A stretch of DNA of 64,000 nucleotides from Steroidobacteraceae bacterium (GCA_019634915.1 JAHCAN010000016.1:1-64000); one strand, 5' to 3'. Positions 1 through 9,135 are shown, counted from the first letter of the stretch. Notes: generated by a model not told the origin, from the letters alone. Numbers and translations are program-made.

Positions 1-370
1 GTTCGGCAAGCTCGAGAAGGAATTCCGCGCGCGCGACGCGCAGCTGCTCGGCGCGTCCGTCGACAGCGAGTTCGTGCACGTCGCCTGGCGCCGTGACAAG
101 GAAGAGCTGAAGGATCTGCCGTTCCCGATGCTGTCGGACATCAAGCGCGAGCTGTCGAACGAGCTCGGCATCCTCGATCCGGCCGCCGGCGTGTCGCAGC
201 GCGCGACCTACATCGTCGACCCCGAGGGCGTGATCCGCTTCGTCTACGTGACCGACCTCGACGTGGGCCGCAGCCCAGACGAAGTGCTGCGCGTGCTCGA
301 TGCGCTGCAGACCGACGAGCTGTGCCCCTGCAACTGGAAGAAGGGCGAAGAGACACTGAAGGCTGCCTGA
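1..370 (+). CDS. ahpC: Alkyl hydroperoxide reductase AhpC (peroxiredoxin), 5' end outside the window
   Basis: The frame is open from the left edge; about 122 C-terminal residues are visible and the peroxidatic cysteine lies outside. The segment DLPFPMLSDIKRELS and the TYIVDPEGVIRFVYV strand pair are typical of the AhpC peroxiredoxin fold. The protein ends LCPCNWKKGEETL, a CxC pair that matches the C terminus of mycobacterial-type AhpC (CACNW), the class reduced by AhpD rather than AhpF. Peroxiredoxins of this class reduce H2O2, organic hydroperoxides and peroxynitrite in the cytoplasm. ahpD follows after 105 nt, which fits the pairing. Family call is secure; reduction by AhpD is inferred from the CxC tail and the neighbour. 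Confidence 0.93.
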   Translation, partial: FGKLEKEFRARDAQLLGASVDSEFVHVAWRRDKEELKDLPFPMLSDIKRELSNELGILDPAAGVSQRATYIVDPEGVIRFVYVTDLDVGRSPDEVLRVLDALQTDELCPCNWKKGEETLKAA

Positions 371-475
371 TGAGCAAGGGCGGACGCGGGAGACCGACCC
401 CCCTCCCAGGTCTTTCGCGCCCGCCCGAGCTCCCTGTCGCCGCTTTTGTTCACCGCCGCCGAGGAAAGCCGATCC

Positions 476-1009
476 ATGACTCTCGACACCATCCGTGACG
501 CGATCCCCGATTACGCACGGGACCTGAAGCTGAACCTCGGTTCGGTGCTGACGCCGCAGGGCGCGCCCGGACTGACCGAAAAGCAGCTGTGGTCGGTCGC
601 GCTCGCGACGGCGATCGCCTCGCGCAACAACGCCTTCACGCGCGACATCGAAGCGCTCGCGCGCGAGCATCTCGATGACGCCGACGTGACCGGCGCGCGC
701 GCCGCGGCCGCGATCATGGGCATGAACAACATCTACTACCGCTTCCTGCACCTGGTCGAGGACGGCGAGTACCAGTCGATGCCGGCGCGCCTGCGCATGA
801 ACGTGATCGGCAATCCGGGCATCGACAAGCTCGACTTCGAGCTGCTGTCGCTCGCGGTCTCCGCGGTGAACGGCTGCGGCCTGTGCATCAGTTCGCACGA
901 GAAGAAACTGCGCTCGCACGGCATCGCGCGCGAGCCGATCCAGAGCGCCGTGCGCATCGCCGCGGTCATCCATGCGGTCGCCGTGGTGCTGGAATCGGTC
1001 CAGGGCTGA
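476..1009 (+). CDS. ahpD: Alkyl hydroperoxide reductase AhpD (carboxymuconolactone decarboxylase fold)
   Basis: 177 residues starting MTLDTIRDAIPDYARDLKLN. The redox motif is C134-GL-C137 followed by SSHE with H141, the CxxC plus His arrangement of the AhpD active site. AhpD passes electrons from dihydrolipoamide-linked donors to AhpC. An earlier in-frame ATG at 446 exists, but the ATG at 476 is preceded by GAGGAAAG at 461 and gives the family's usual N terminus. It lies directly downstream of ahpC, so the two probably form one peroxide-defence transcript. No OxyR-type site can be judged because the upstream promoter is outside the window. Confidence 0.95.
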   Translation: MTLDTIRDAIPDYARDLKLNLGSVLTPQGAPGLTEKQLWSVALATAIASRNNAFTRDIEALAREHLDDADVTGARAAAAIMGMNNIYYRFLHLVEDGEYQSMPARLRMNVIGNPGIDKLDFELLSLAVSAVNGCGLCISSHEKKLRSHGIAREPIQSAVRIAAVIHAVAVVLESVQG

Positions 1010-1034
1010 TCGACCCGCCCGGGGCTGCTATCCT
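1006..1034 (+). promoter_or_regulatory. Predicted promoter of the NUDIX gene, leaderless start
   Basis: A TATCCT hexamer at 1029-1034 has CTGATC at 1006-1011, 17 nt upstream, as a weak -35 partner. The NUDIX start codon begins 9 nt after the hexamer, where transcription would be expected to start, and no Shine-Dalgarno sequence fits in between. Confidence 0.45.
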
Positions 1035-1042
1035 CGGCCCCA

Positions 1043-1480
1043 ATGAATACCAGACGGCCGCCAAGATTGTCGGCGGGGGTTGTCGTCGTCCGTCATGAGA
1101 CCCGGCAGTGGCTGTTCCTGCTGCTGCGCGCCTATCGCAGCTGGGACTTCCCGAAGGGCATGGTCGAGCCTGGCGAGGAGCCGCACGCGGCCGCGCGGCG
1201 CGAGGTGCGCGAAGAGGCCGCGATCGACGACCTGGAATTCACCTGGGGCGACGTCTTCCGCGACACCGGTCCGTACACGCGCAACAAGGTCGCGCGTTAC
1301 TACGTTGCGCAGACGCATACCGCGCGCGTCACGTTGCCGGTCAATGCCGCCCTTGGCACGCCCGAACACCACGAGTGGCGCTGGGTCACGTTCGACGAGG
1401 CGATGGATCTCGTCTCACCGCGGGTCGCGCCCGTGCTCGAATGGGCGCGCGGCGTCGTGCTAGGCCTCGGTCAATCCTGA
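1043..1480 (+). CDS. NUDIX hydrolase
   Basis: 145 residues. The NUDIX box spans residues 39-61: G39, then EPGEEPHAAARREVREEAA. It fits the family pattern G-x5-E-x7-REUxEExGU except that the last glycine is alanine. NUDIX enzymes hydrolyse nucleoside diphosphates linked to another moiety; the overall shape (small, DFPKG before the box, EWRWVTFDEA near the end) resembles bacterial Ap4A/NTP hydrolases of the MutT branch. Substrate cannot be assigned. There is no ribosome binding site before the ATG, and a -10-like element sits 8 nt upstream, suggesting a leaderless message. It converges on the dehydrogenase gene with 7 nt between stop codons. Confidence 0.88.
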   Translation: MNTRRPPRLSAGVVVVRHETRQWLFLLLRAYRSWDFPKGMVEPGEEPHAAARREVREEAAIDDLEFTWGDVFRDTGPYTRNKVARYYVAQTHTARVTLPVNAALGTPEHHEWRWVTFDEAMDLVSPRVAPVLEWARGVVLGLGQS

Positions 1481-1487
1481 ACTGCCG

Positions 1488-2480
1488 CTACACGACACGG
1501 CCGCGCCGCCCGCCGGCAAGGAAGTCCCGCACATTCGCGGCCATCTCGCCGAGCGCGCGCTGGCGCGATTCGCGCGCGGCCCACGCGACGTGCGGCGTCA
1601 CGATCAGGTTCGGCAGATCGGCCGCGAACAGCGGGCTGCCGCCCACCGGCGGTTCCTCGGCCAGCACGTCGATCGCGGCGCCGCCGAGCCGGCCGGCGCG
1701 CAGCGCGTCGGCGAGTGCCGCGACGTCGATCAGCGCGCCGCGTGCGGTGTTGACGATCACGGCGTCGGGCTTCATCGCGGCGAGCTGCGCCGCGCCGATC
1801 AGGCCGCGCGTCGCCGGTGTCAGCGGGCAGTGCAGCGTCAGCACATCGGCCTCGCGCAGCAATGCCGGGAGCGGCACGCGCTCCGCGCCCGCGGCGCCTG
1901 CGCTGATGCCGCGACCGGCGCCGCCGCCGTCAGCGCCGATGCGCTGCGCGACCCGCACGCGCATGCCGAGCGCCTGTTCGCAGGCGCGCGCGACCGCGCG
2001 GCCGAGCGTGCCGTAGCCGACCACGCCGAGCGTGCGCCCGCCGAGCTCGCGGATCGGGAAATCGAGCATCGTGAACTGCGATCGGCCTCCCCAGTGCCCC
2101 GCCTTGACGAGCTGCGAGTAGTCGGCGAAGCGGTGCGTCAGCGCGAGGATCGCGCCGAGCACGTGCTGCACGACCGACGGTGTGCAGTAATCGCGGATGT
2201 TGCACACCGCGACGCCGTGCTCGCGCGCGGCCTCGAGATCGACGTTGTCGGTGCCGGTCGCCGCGAGCACGATCAGGCGCAGCGACGGCGTCGCCTCGAT
2301 CAGCGCGCGCGTGATGCGGGCCTTGTTCAGCAACACGATCGAGGCACCGGCGATGCGCGCGGCGATCGCATCGGCCGCCGTGGTGCCGTGCAGTGCCAGC
2401 GACGGGCAGGCGCGCTCGAGCTCCGAGGCATCGAGGTCGCCGGCATCGACGGTGGCGTAATCGAGGAAGACGGAACGCAA
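1488..2480 (-). CDS. D-isomer specific 2-hydroxyacid dehydrogenase (glycerate/hydroxypyruvate reductase-like)
   Basis: 330 residues from the TTG at 2480, or 341 from an ATG at 2513. TTG is preferred because GGAGAG lies 6 nt before it and the product then begins (M)RSVFLDYATVD like HprA-type enzymes; the ATG has no such signal. The nucleotide-binding motif is VVGYGTLGRAVA (GxGxxG). The conserved catalytic Arg is in VNTARGALID, the Glu is in DVLAEEPP and the His is in VTPHVAWA. Such enzymes reversibly reduce 2-keto acids such as hydroxypyruvate or glyoxylate with NAD(P)H in the cytoplasm. A Gly/Ala-rich insert follows the Rossmann dinucleotide loop. The exact substrate is not determined. Confidence 0.88.
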   Translation of the reverse strand: MRSVFLDYATVDAGDLDASELERACPSLALHGTTAADAIAARIAGASIVLLNKARITRALIEATPSLRLIVLAATGTDNVDLEAAREHGVAVCNIRDYCTPSVVQHVLGAILALTHRFADYSQLVKAGHWGGRSQFTMLDFPIRELGGRTLGVVGYGTLGRAVARACEQALGMRVRVAQRIGADGGGAGRGISAGAAGAERVPLPALLREADVLTLHCPLTPATRGLIGAAQLAAMKPDAVIVNTARGALIDVAALADALRAGRLGGAAIDVLAEEPPVGGSPLFAADLPNLIVTPHVAWAARESRQRALGEMAANVRDFLAGGRRGRVV

Positions 2481-2583
2481 GGGGCTCTCTCCGGGCAGGC
2501 GGTGTGCCGCCATGCTACCCGCGTTGACAGCTGGCGGCTGAGGCGCGCATAACTCGCGCGGACTCGCTTACAGGGAGCAGGCG

Positions 2584-2994
2584 ATGGACATCAACTGGCT
2601 GGCGGTCGTCGTGGCCGCGGTGGCGGCATTCCTGGTCGGGGCACTGTGGTACTCACCGCTGCTGTTCGCGAAAGCCTGGCAGCGCGAGGTCGGCATTTCG
2701 GACACCGATCTCGCCAGGGGCAACATGGCCAGGATTCTCGGCTCGGCGTTCGTGCTCTGGCTGCTCGCGACCGTGGTGTTCCACATGTTCCTCGGCGCCT
2801 CGCCGGGCGCGAAGTTCGGCGCCGGCGCGGGCTTCGCCGCGGGACTGTTCTGGGTCGCCTTCGGCAAGGGAATCGACTATCTGTTCGAGCGCCGCAGCCT
2901 GCGGCTGTTCCTGATCAATGGCGGACACTCCACCGTGGCGTTCACGGTGATGGGCCTCGTGCTCGGGCTCATGGGCGGGTCGGCACCGCAGTGA
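2584..2994 (+). CDS. DUF1761 family membrane protein
   Basis: 136 residues with four predicted membrane helices (about 5-22, 55-75, 82-98 and 115-133). The N terminus MDINWLAVVVAAVAAFLVGALWYSPLLF is split by the GALWYSP motif that characterises DUF1761 proteins. No biochemical function is known for the family. A Shine-Dalgarno (CAGGGAGCAGG) precedes the ATG. The 3' end overlaps the 3' end of the convergent RND permease gene by 26 nt. Confidence 0.82.
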   Translation: MDINWLAVVVAAVAAFLVGALWYSPLLFAKAWQREVGISDTDLARGNMARILGSAFVLWLLATVVFHMFLGASPGAKFGAGAGFAAGLFWVAFGKGIDYLFERRSLRLFLINGGHSTVAFTVMGLVLGLMGGSAPQ

Positions 2995-5900
2995 GCGCGG
3001 CCGCGCCGATCGACGGCGGCGCGAGCTTGTACATCACCGGCGTGACGAGGCGCGCGAGCAGCGTCGAGGTGATCAGTCCGCCGATGATCACCCAGGCCAT
3101 CGGCGAGTAGAGGCCGATGTTCTGCACCGCGAGCGGCATCAGGCCGCCGATCGCGGTCAGCGTCGTCAGCAGGATCGGCAGGAAGCGGATCTCGCCGGCT
3201 TTCTCGATCGCCTCGTCGAGCGGCACGCCGTCCTCGCGCAGCTGGTTCGTGAAGTCGACCAGCAGGATCGAGTTCTTGATCTCGATGCCGATCAGCGCGA
3301 TGAAGCCGATGCTCGCGGTGAACGAGATGCTGTTGCCGGTGACGAGCAGCATCGCGAGGCCGCCGAGCACGCCGAGCGGCACCACGGTCAGCACGATCAG
3401 CGTCGACTTGAAGTTGCCGAACTCGAGCACGAGGATCGCGAAGATGCCGAAGATCGCGACGATGATCGCGATGCCGATGCCGCCGAACGCCTCCTGGCTC
3501 GACTCGGCCTCGCCGCCGAGCCGGTAGTGATAGCCGCGCGGCCAGGCCATCGCGTCGAGCTGTTTGCGCACTTCGGCGGTGACCCGCGCGGTGTTGTACT
3601 GCGCCTGTACGTCGGCATCGATCGTCACCGCGCGCTCGCGGTCGTAGCGCTGGATCACGACCGGCGCCTTCTCGAATTCGAGCGTCGCGAGCTGCGAAAG
3701 CGGCAGCAGCGCGCCCGACAGCGACGGCACGCGCACTTCGCCGAGCGTCGCGAGGTCGGCGCGGTCGCCGACCGCGGTGCGCACCGTGATGTCGTACTGC
3801 TCGCCGTCCGGGTCCTTGAACGTGCCGGCCGGCAGGCCGGCGACCGACAGCCGCACCGCGCGGTCGAACTCGATCGTCGGCACGCCGAGCAGCCCCGCCT
3901 TCTGCGGGTCGACCGCGAGGCGCAGGTTCGTGCGCGCGATCTCGAGCGGATTCTGCACGTCGCGCGTGCCGGGCATGCGCTCGAGCAGCTGCTGCACGTC
4001 ACGCGCGAGGCGCTCGATGACCTCGAGGTCGCGGCCGACGACGCGCACCGCGATCGGCGCGCTGATCGGCGGGCCGTTGACGAACTCCTTGACGAAGATG
4101 CGCGCTCCCGGGTAGTCGTGCAGCGCCGCGCGCAGCGCGTCGAGCTCGCGCGGCGTGCGATGCGTGTCGTAGCGGTGCAGCTGCACGAAGATTTCGCCGT
4201 AGTTCGGCGACTCGCGGCGCGTGATGTGGTTGTAGTAGATCTGCGGGTTGCCGTGGCCGAGGTTCGTGAACCAGGTCCTGACCGACGGCATCGCGGCGAG
4301 CTTCGCCTCGACGAAGCGCAGCGCCTGGTCGGTCGCCTCGAGGCTCGCGCCGGCGGGAGCTTCGACCTGGATCAGGAACTGCGGCGTATCCGCCTTCGGA
4401 AACAGGCTCGAGCCGATCACCGGCACCAGCGCCGCCGACAGCAGCAGCGAGCCGCCGATCGCGATCAGCACGGTCGCGCGCGGGCGTGCGAGGCAGTAAT
4501 GCAGCGCCGGGCGGTAGTAGCGGTGGATCGCGCCCATCACCGTCTGCAGCACCGGATTGCCGGCCTGTTCGGCGCTGCGCGGCAGCAGGCGGCTCGCGAG
4601 GAACGGGATCACGAACAGCGCGACGATCAGCGAGCCGACGATCGTCGCGACCACGGTGACCGGCAGCACGCGGATAAACTTGCCGGCCGTGCCCGGCAGC
4701 ATCAGCAGCGGCAGGAACGCGAAGATCAGCGTCGCGGTGCAGCCGAGGATCGCGACGACGATCTGGCGCGTGCCGGCGAGCGCCGCTGCGGTGCGGTCGA
4801 GCCCCATGCGCAGGTGGCGCGCGACGTTCTCGACGACGACGATCGAGTCGTCGACCAGCAGGCCGAGCGCGACCACGCAGCCGGCGATCGAGATCTGGTT
4901 GAGCGAGTAGCCGATGAAGTACAGCACCGTGATGCCGAACGCGAGCGACAGCGGGATCGCGACCATCACGATGCCGGCGGCGCGCCAGCCGAGCGGGATC
5001 AGCGTCAGCATCACGAGCGCGATCGCGATCGAGAAGTCGGTGTACAGCCGCCCGAGCCGGTGCTCGACGTTCTTCGACTGCTCGAAGCCGCGCTCGAGCG
5101 CGATGCGCTTCGGCAGGCCCTCGGCGTAGCGGTCGAGCGCTGCGTCGATGCGCTGCTGCACGTCGAGGATGTTGTAGCCCTCCTTCTGGTTCGCGGTGAC
5201 GAACACCGCGCGCCGCCCGGCGTAGCGCCCGACATAGGTCCACGGCGCAGTCGTCCAGCTGACCTCGGCGAGGTCGCGGATGCGCACGCTGCGCCCGTCG
5301 ACCGCGGCAACCACCGTGTCGCGCACCTGGTCGAGCGTTTCGTAGGCGCCCGAGGTCTTCAGGCTGAAGCCGCGCGGGCCGAGATCGACCGTGCCCGCCG
5401 GGATGTTCGCGTTCTCGCTGGTGATCGCCTGGCTCACCTGCGCCGGCGTCAGACCGAGCTCGGCCATGCGCTTCAGGTCGAGCTGCACGCGCAGCTCACG
5501 GCGCGGGATTGCCCAGGTCTCGGCGGTGCGCACGCCCGGCACCGTCTTCAGCATGTCTTTCAGCTCGCGCGCGTAGTCCTCGAGTTCGCGCCACGAGGCG
5601 TCGTCCGACACGAGCGCGAGCTGCACCGTGTTGACCAGGCCCGGGCTCAGCTTCCTGATCTCGAGGTCGGCGAGATCGGCCGGCAGCGCCGGCCTGAGCG
5701 CGTTGATCTCGCGTGTCACCTCGTCGTACTTGCGATCCGGGTCGGTCCAGGCCTCGAACTCGACGACCGTGAACGACACGCCGTCGTTGATCGTCGTTTC
5801 GATCTTCTTGACGTCGTCGAGCTCGGCGAGGCGGTCCTCGACCGGCTTTGCGACCAGCCGCTCGAGATCGCGCGGATCGGCGCCCGGATAGATCGCGGTG

Positions 5901-6040
5901 ACGAAGAAGCCCGGGATCTTGAAGTACGGGTCCTCCTCGCGCGGTACCTGCGCGAATGCGAACCAGCCGAGCGCGACGAGGCACAGGAAGGCGACCAGCG
6001 TGAACTGGTAGCGGCGGATCGGAAACTCGAGCGGACTCAT
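2969..6040 (-). CDS. RND-family efflux permease (AcrB/AcrD/AcrF type)
   Basis: 1023 residues from the ATG at 6040, the normal length for an RND pump. It begins MSPLEFPIRRYQFTLVAFLC with TM1, then a large periplasmic loop. The membrane core contains GLLVDDSIVVVENVARHL with the adjacent Asp pair used for proton coupling in TM4. The C-terminal half repeats the topology (IGIEIKNSILLVDFTNQL). These inner-membrane trimers export drugs, solvents or metabolites by proton antiport with a periplasmic adaptor and an outer-membrane channel. The upstream reading frame is open to 6115 but that stretch is Arg-rich and unlike the family. It is last in a tetR-OMF-adaptor-pump operon. Substrate is unknown. Confidence 0.93.
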   Translation of the reverse strand: MSPLEFPIRRYQFTLVAFLCLVALGWFAFAQVPREEDPYFKIPGFFVTAIYPGADPRDLERLVAKPVEDRLAELDDVKKIETTINDGVSFTVVEFEAWTDPDRKYDEVTREINALRPALPADLADLEIRKLSPGLVNTVQLALVSDDASWRELEDYARELKDMLKTVPGVRTAETWAIPRRELRVQLDLKRMAELGLTPAQVSQAITSENANIPAGTVDLGPRGFSLKTSGAYETLDQVRDTVVAAVDGRSVRIRDLAEVSWTTAPWTYVGRYAGRRAVFVTANQKEGYNILDVQQRIDAALDRYAEGLPKRIALERGFEQSKNVEHRLGRLYTDFSIAIALVMLTLIPLGWRAAGIVMVAIPLSLAFGITVLYFIGYSLNQISIAGCVVALGLLVDDSIVVVENVARHLRMGLDRTAAALAGTRQIVVAILGCTATLIFAFLPLLMLPGTAGKFIRVLPVTVVATIVGSLIVALFVIPFLASRLLPRSAEQAGNPVLQTVMGAIHRYYRPALHYCLARPRATVLIAIGGSLLLSAALVPVIGSSLFPKADTPQFLIQVEAPAGASLEATDQALRFVEAKLAAMPSVRTWFTNLGHGNPQIYYNHITRRESPNYGEIFVQLHRYDTHRTPRELDALRAALHDYPGARIFVKEFVNGPPISAPIAVRVVGRDLEVIERLARDVQQLLERMPGTRDVQNPLEIARTNLRLAVDPQKAGLLGVPTIEFDRAVRLSVAGLPAGTFKDPDGEQYDITVRTAVGDRADLATLGEVRVPSLSGALLPLSQLATLEFEKAPVVIQRYDRERAVTIDADVQAQYNTARVTAEVRKQLDAMAWPRGYHYRLGGEAESSQEAFGGIGIAIIVAIFGIFAILVLEFGNFKSTLIVLTVVPLGVLGGLAMLLVTGNSISFTASIGFIALIGIEIKNSILLVDFTNQLREDGVPLDEAIEKAGEIRFLPILLTTLTAIGGLMPLAVQNIGLYSPMAWVIIGGLITSTLLARLVTPVMYKLAPPSIGAAALTAVPTRP

Positions 6041-6044
6041 GCGC

Positions 6045-7124
6045 TCAGCCGCGGCGCCCCGCCGGGGCGGTGCCGCCGATCGCCTGCGCCGCCTCGTCGA
6101 CGATCGTGATCGCATCGCCGTCGCCGACGTACAGCGCGCCGTCGGTGATCACGGTCTCGCCGCTCGCGACACCGCCGGCGAGCGCGACGCCGTCGGCCGC
6201 GATGAACGCGATGCCGACCTCGCGGCGCCGCGCATGGCCGTCCTCGACGACATAGACGCTCGCGCGCTCGCGGTTGCCTTCGACGATCGCGGCGATCGGC
6301 ACGTAGACGAGCGTCGATGCATCCCCTGCGGCGGGGTGGATCGTCAGCTTCGCGACGAGACCGCTCGCGAGCCCGGCCGGCGGCGCATCGAAGCTCACCT
6401 CGACCGGGAAGAGGCCGCTCGCCGGATCGGCGGCCGCCGAGATTTCGGCCACCCGGCCGGCGAATGCGCGAGCCGGATAGGCATCGAGGCGCACCTCGGC
6501 GGGATCGCCGAGCCGCAGTGGCACGATCTCGCGATCGGCGAGCGCGACGCGCACGACGTAGCCGCGGTCCTCGCCGCTGACGACCAGCACCGGCGCGCCG
6601 GCGGCGACCGTTTCGCGTTCCTGCACCAGCTTGCGCAGCACGACGCCGTCGTGCGGCGCGCGGATCGTCGCATGCGCGCGGCTGAAGCGCGCGCTCGACG
6701 CCTGCGCCTGCGCCACCGAGGCCTGCGTGCGCAGGTCCTGCAGCTGCTCGAGGCTGATCACCTGGTCGGCATAGAGCCGCTCGCCGCGCTCGAGATCGCG
6801 TTGCGCCTTGGCGGCGAGCTGCGCGGCCTGCTCGACCTGTGCATCGACTTCGGTCAGTTCGAGTGCCGCGAGTTCCTGGCCGCGCCGGATGCGTGCGCCT
6901 TCCTCGACGGCGATGCGCCGCACGACGCCACCGACCAGGAAGGACAGGCGCATCTCGTCCTTCGCGGCAACGATGCCGTTGGTCGCGATCGCGGGAATCG
7001 CGGGACCGGGGAAGGCGGTGGCGACGCGCACCGGCGTCGGCGCGGCGGCAGTGTCCGGCGCAGCGCCGCCGCAGGCGGCGAGCACGGCAGCGAGGAGGCA
7101 GGGCAGCAGCGGGCGGGCGTTCAT
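6045..7124 (-). CDS. RND efflux periplasmic adaptor (membrane fusion) lipoprotein
   Basis: 359 residues. The N terminus MNARPLLPCLLAAVLAACGG has an LAAC lipobox (Cys18), predicting an inner-membrane-anchored lipoprotein. The lipoyl/barrel-sandwich hybrid is visible (MRLSFLVGGVVRRIAVEEGARIRRGQ about 55-80, ATIRAPHDGVVLRKLV about 150-165), flanking a coiled-coil hairpin rich in Gln, Ala and Glu, followed by beta-barrel and membrane-proximal domains. The adaptor bridges the permease and the TolC-like channel. Its start overlaps the stop of the outer-membrane gene as ATGA, and the permease starts 4 nt after its stop, so the three components should be made together. Confidence 0.93.
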   Translation of the reverse strand: MNARPLLPCLLAAVLAACGGAAPDTAAAPTPVRVATAFPGPAIPAIATNGIVAAKDEMRLSFLVGGVVRRIAVEEGARIRRGQELAALELTEVDAQVEQAAQLAAKAQRDLERGERLYADQVISLEQLQDLRTQASVAQAQASSARFSRAHATIRAPHDGVVLRKLVQERETVAAGAPVLVVSGEDRGYVVRVALADREIVPLRLGDPAEVRLDAYPARAFAGRVAEISAAADPASGLFPVEVSFDAPPAGLASGLVAKLTIHPAAGDASTLVYVPIAAIVEGNRERASVYVVEDGHARRREVGIAFIAADGVALAGGVASGETVITDGALYVGDGDAITIVDEAAQAIGGTAPAGRRG

Positions 7125-8488
7125 GGCAGCGAGCCTGTCGTCAGGGGGTCGGCCGGCAACACGCCGGCGGCGGTGGCGTAGTCGAGATCGGCCTGGCGCG
7201 CGAGCAGCGCGAAGCGCGTGATGTTGAGATTGAGTTCGGCGCCGGTGAGTGTGCTGCGCGCGTCGATGAATTCGACCTGGCTGATCACGCCCTCATCCCG
7301 CTTCCTCGCCGCGATACGGAAGCCGGCACGCGCGGCTTCGGCGCGCGCCTCGGCCGTCGCGAGCGAATCGGCGGCCGTCTCGAGCCGGTCGAGCGCCTGC
7401 TGCACTTCGAGCCGGATCTGCTGCGCAAGCTCGTCGCGCTGCGTAGCCGCGCGCTGCGCGAGGGCGCGTGCGCCGCGCACCGCGGCGCGGCTCGCGCCGC
7501 CGTCGAACAGCTTCCAGCTGATCCGCAGCGAGGCCTGGGCGTAGTTGTAGCCGTGGCCGCTGCCGTAATCCTCGCCCTGGATGCCGCCGTCGATGCCGAG
7601 GCCGAGCGTGGGCTTCAGCGCCGCGCGCGCCACGTCGATGCGCGCCTCGGCCTCGCGCGCCGCGCTGTCGGCCTGTGCGAGCTCGGGCCGGGCATCGAGT
7701 GCGCGCGCCTCGAGCGTCGCGAGCTCCGCGGCCGACCGTGCGGCCACGGCGTCGACGTCGGCCGGCTCGAGCGCGGTGTCGAGCGGGCGGTTCAGCAGGA
7801 AGTTCAGCCAGCTGCGCGCCTGCTGCGCGAGGTTGCGCGTTTCGCGCAGCTGCTGCTCGACCTCGAGCAGCTCGGCGCGGGCGCGCAGCACCTGATCCTG
7901 CGTCACCTTGCCGTTGCGGTACAGCGAGTCGTTGACGCGCAGGTTTTCGGCGAGCAGCGAGCGGCTCGCGTCGACGATCGCGACCGTCTTCGTCGCGCGC
8001 AGCCAGTCGAGATAGCCGACCGTGATGTCGCGCTGCAGGCGGCGCGCGAGCGCGAGCCGCGCGTATTCGTTCGCCGCGAGCTGCGCGCGCTGGGCGCGCA
8101 CGCTCGCCGGGATCGCCGGCGCGTACAGCGGCTGCGTCACCGACACGCGCGAGTCCTGCTCGCGCTCGCGCAGGAAGGCGATCGTCTCGTCCTCGAGCGC
8201 CGGATCGAGCTGCGACAGCGGCAGCGTGAACTCGCGGCCGCCCTCGCTGCGCGTGTAGCGGGCATCGAGCGCGAGGGTCGGCAGCCAGCCGGCACGCGCC
8301 GCATCGAGCGCCGCGACCGCGCGCTCGACGTCGAAGCCCTGGCTCCGCAACGCGAGATTCGCGGCGAGGCCCTCGCGCACGTAGTCGTCGACGACGTCGG
8401 CGAGCGGGCGCGCGACCGCGGGGCCGGTGAGCGCAGCGAGCGCGCAGAGCGCGAGCGTGGCCGCGCACTGCCGGCCGGCGCGCGTCAT
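7121..8488 (-). CDS. TolC-like outer membrane efflux protein
   Basis: 455 residues from the ATG at 8488. An N-terminal signal peptide (MTRAGRQCAATLALCALAAL, cut near AVA-RP) precedes two long helical repeats typical of the OEP fold, rich in Ala, Arg, Glu and Leu (for example LAANEYARLALARRLQRD and AAREAEARIDVARAALKPTL). The frame is open to 8620 but the extra residues have no signal-peptide character. The start codon overlaps the tetR stop as ATGA and the stop overlaps the adaptor start as ATGA. It supplies the outer-membrane channel for the pump encoded downstream. Confidence 0.92.
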   Translation of the reverse strand: MTRAGRQCAATLALCALAALTGPAVARPLADVVDDYVREGLAANLALRSQGFDVERAVAALDAARAGWLPTLALDARYTRSEGGREFTLPLSQLDPALEDETIAFLREREQDSRVSVTQPLYAPAIPASVRAQRAQLAANEYARLALARRLQRDITVGYLDWLRATKTVAIVDASRSLLAENLRVNDSLYRNGKVTQDQVLRARAELLEVEQQLRETRNLAQQARSWLNFLLNRPLDTALEPADVDAVAARSAAELATLEARALDARPELAQADSAAREAEARIDVARAALKPTLGLGIDGGIQGEDYGSGHGYNYAQASLRISWKLFDGGASRAAVRGARALAQRAATQRDELAQQIRLEVQQALDRLETAADSLATAEARAEAARAGFRIAARKRDEGVISQVEFIDARSTLTGAELNLNITRFALLARQADLDYATAAGVLPADPLTTGSLP

Positions 8489-9129
8489 GGCCGCCCCGCG
8501 AGCGCGTCGGACGCCATCCGCAGCGCGTGGTCGATCAGCTGGTCGGTGTCGAAGCCGCGGTGCTCGATCACGACCGCCTTGGTCTTCGCGAGCAGGATGA
8601 TGCCGTGCATGTAGCCCCACAGCGTCAGCGCGACGAGGCCGGGCGGGCCGATGTCGGCGCGGATCGAGCCGTCGGCGATGCCCTGCTCGATGCAGCCGAT
8701 CATGGTCCGCTGCACGCGATCGCCGGCCGACAGGCAGGCCTGCTCGTTCGGCGCGAGGTTGCGCTCACCGGGTGAGTGCATCGCGAACCTCGCGAGCGCG
8801 TCGTAGTGCATCGACCGTTCGCGCGAGAAGGCGACGAAGGCGCGGCCGATCGCGGTGATCTGCGCCCGCCCGGTCGCCTGCTGCGCGGCCGCGGCTTCGA
8901 AGCGCTGCTGCAGCTGCTCGAGCCCGCGCTCGCAGACCGCGAACAGCAGCTCGGAGCGGTCCTGGAAATAGACATAGAGGAGTGCGCGCGACAGGCGCGC
9001 CTTGCGCGCGACTTCGTCCATCGTGATCGCGTCGATGCCGACCTCGGTGCCCACGGCCTCGGCCGCGTCGACGATCTCCGCGCGGCGGCGCTCACGCTCT
9101 TCCTGGCGGCGGTCGGCGAGGTCGTTCAT
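8485..9129 (-). CDS. TetR-family transcriptional regulator of the efflux operon
   Basis: 214 residues from the ATG at 9129. An N-terminal helix-turn-helix domain spans residues about 14-60 (RAEIVDAAEAVGTEVGIDAI, then MDEVARKARLSRALLYVYF with the usual YxYF end of the recognition helix). The rest is an all-helical ligand/dimer domain. It is the first gene of a four-gene operon with the outer-membrane channel, adaptor and pump, so it most likely represses its own operon and is released by a pump substrate. The operator candidate is the perfect palindrome at 9148-9166. The frame extends upstream to 9258, but that extension runs through the operator. Confidence 0.92.
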   Translation of the reverse strand: MNDLADRRQEERERRRAEIVDAAEAVGTEVGIDAITMDEVARKARLSRALLYVYFQDRSELLFAVCERGLEQLQQRFEAAAAQQATGRAQITAIGRAFVAFSRERSMHYDALARFAMHSPGERNLAPNEQACLSAGDRVQRTMIGCIEQGIADGSIRADIGPPGLVALTLWGYMHGIILLAKTKAVVIEHRGFDTDQLIDHALRMASDALAGRP

Positions 9130-9135
9130 GGGCGC

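Noticed and set aside
3527..6109. Long plus-strand open frame opposite the RND permease gene
   Set aside because: Arg-, Asp- and Val-rich composition without any domain; a high-GC shadow frame of the true minus-strand gene.
8489..8620. N-terminal extension of the outer-membrane channel gene
   Set aside because: Arg/His-rich residues without signal-peptide features, lying opposite the end of tetR; the ATG at 8488 gives a normal signal peptide.
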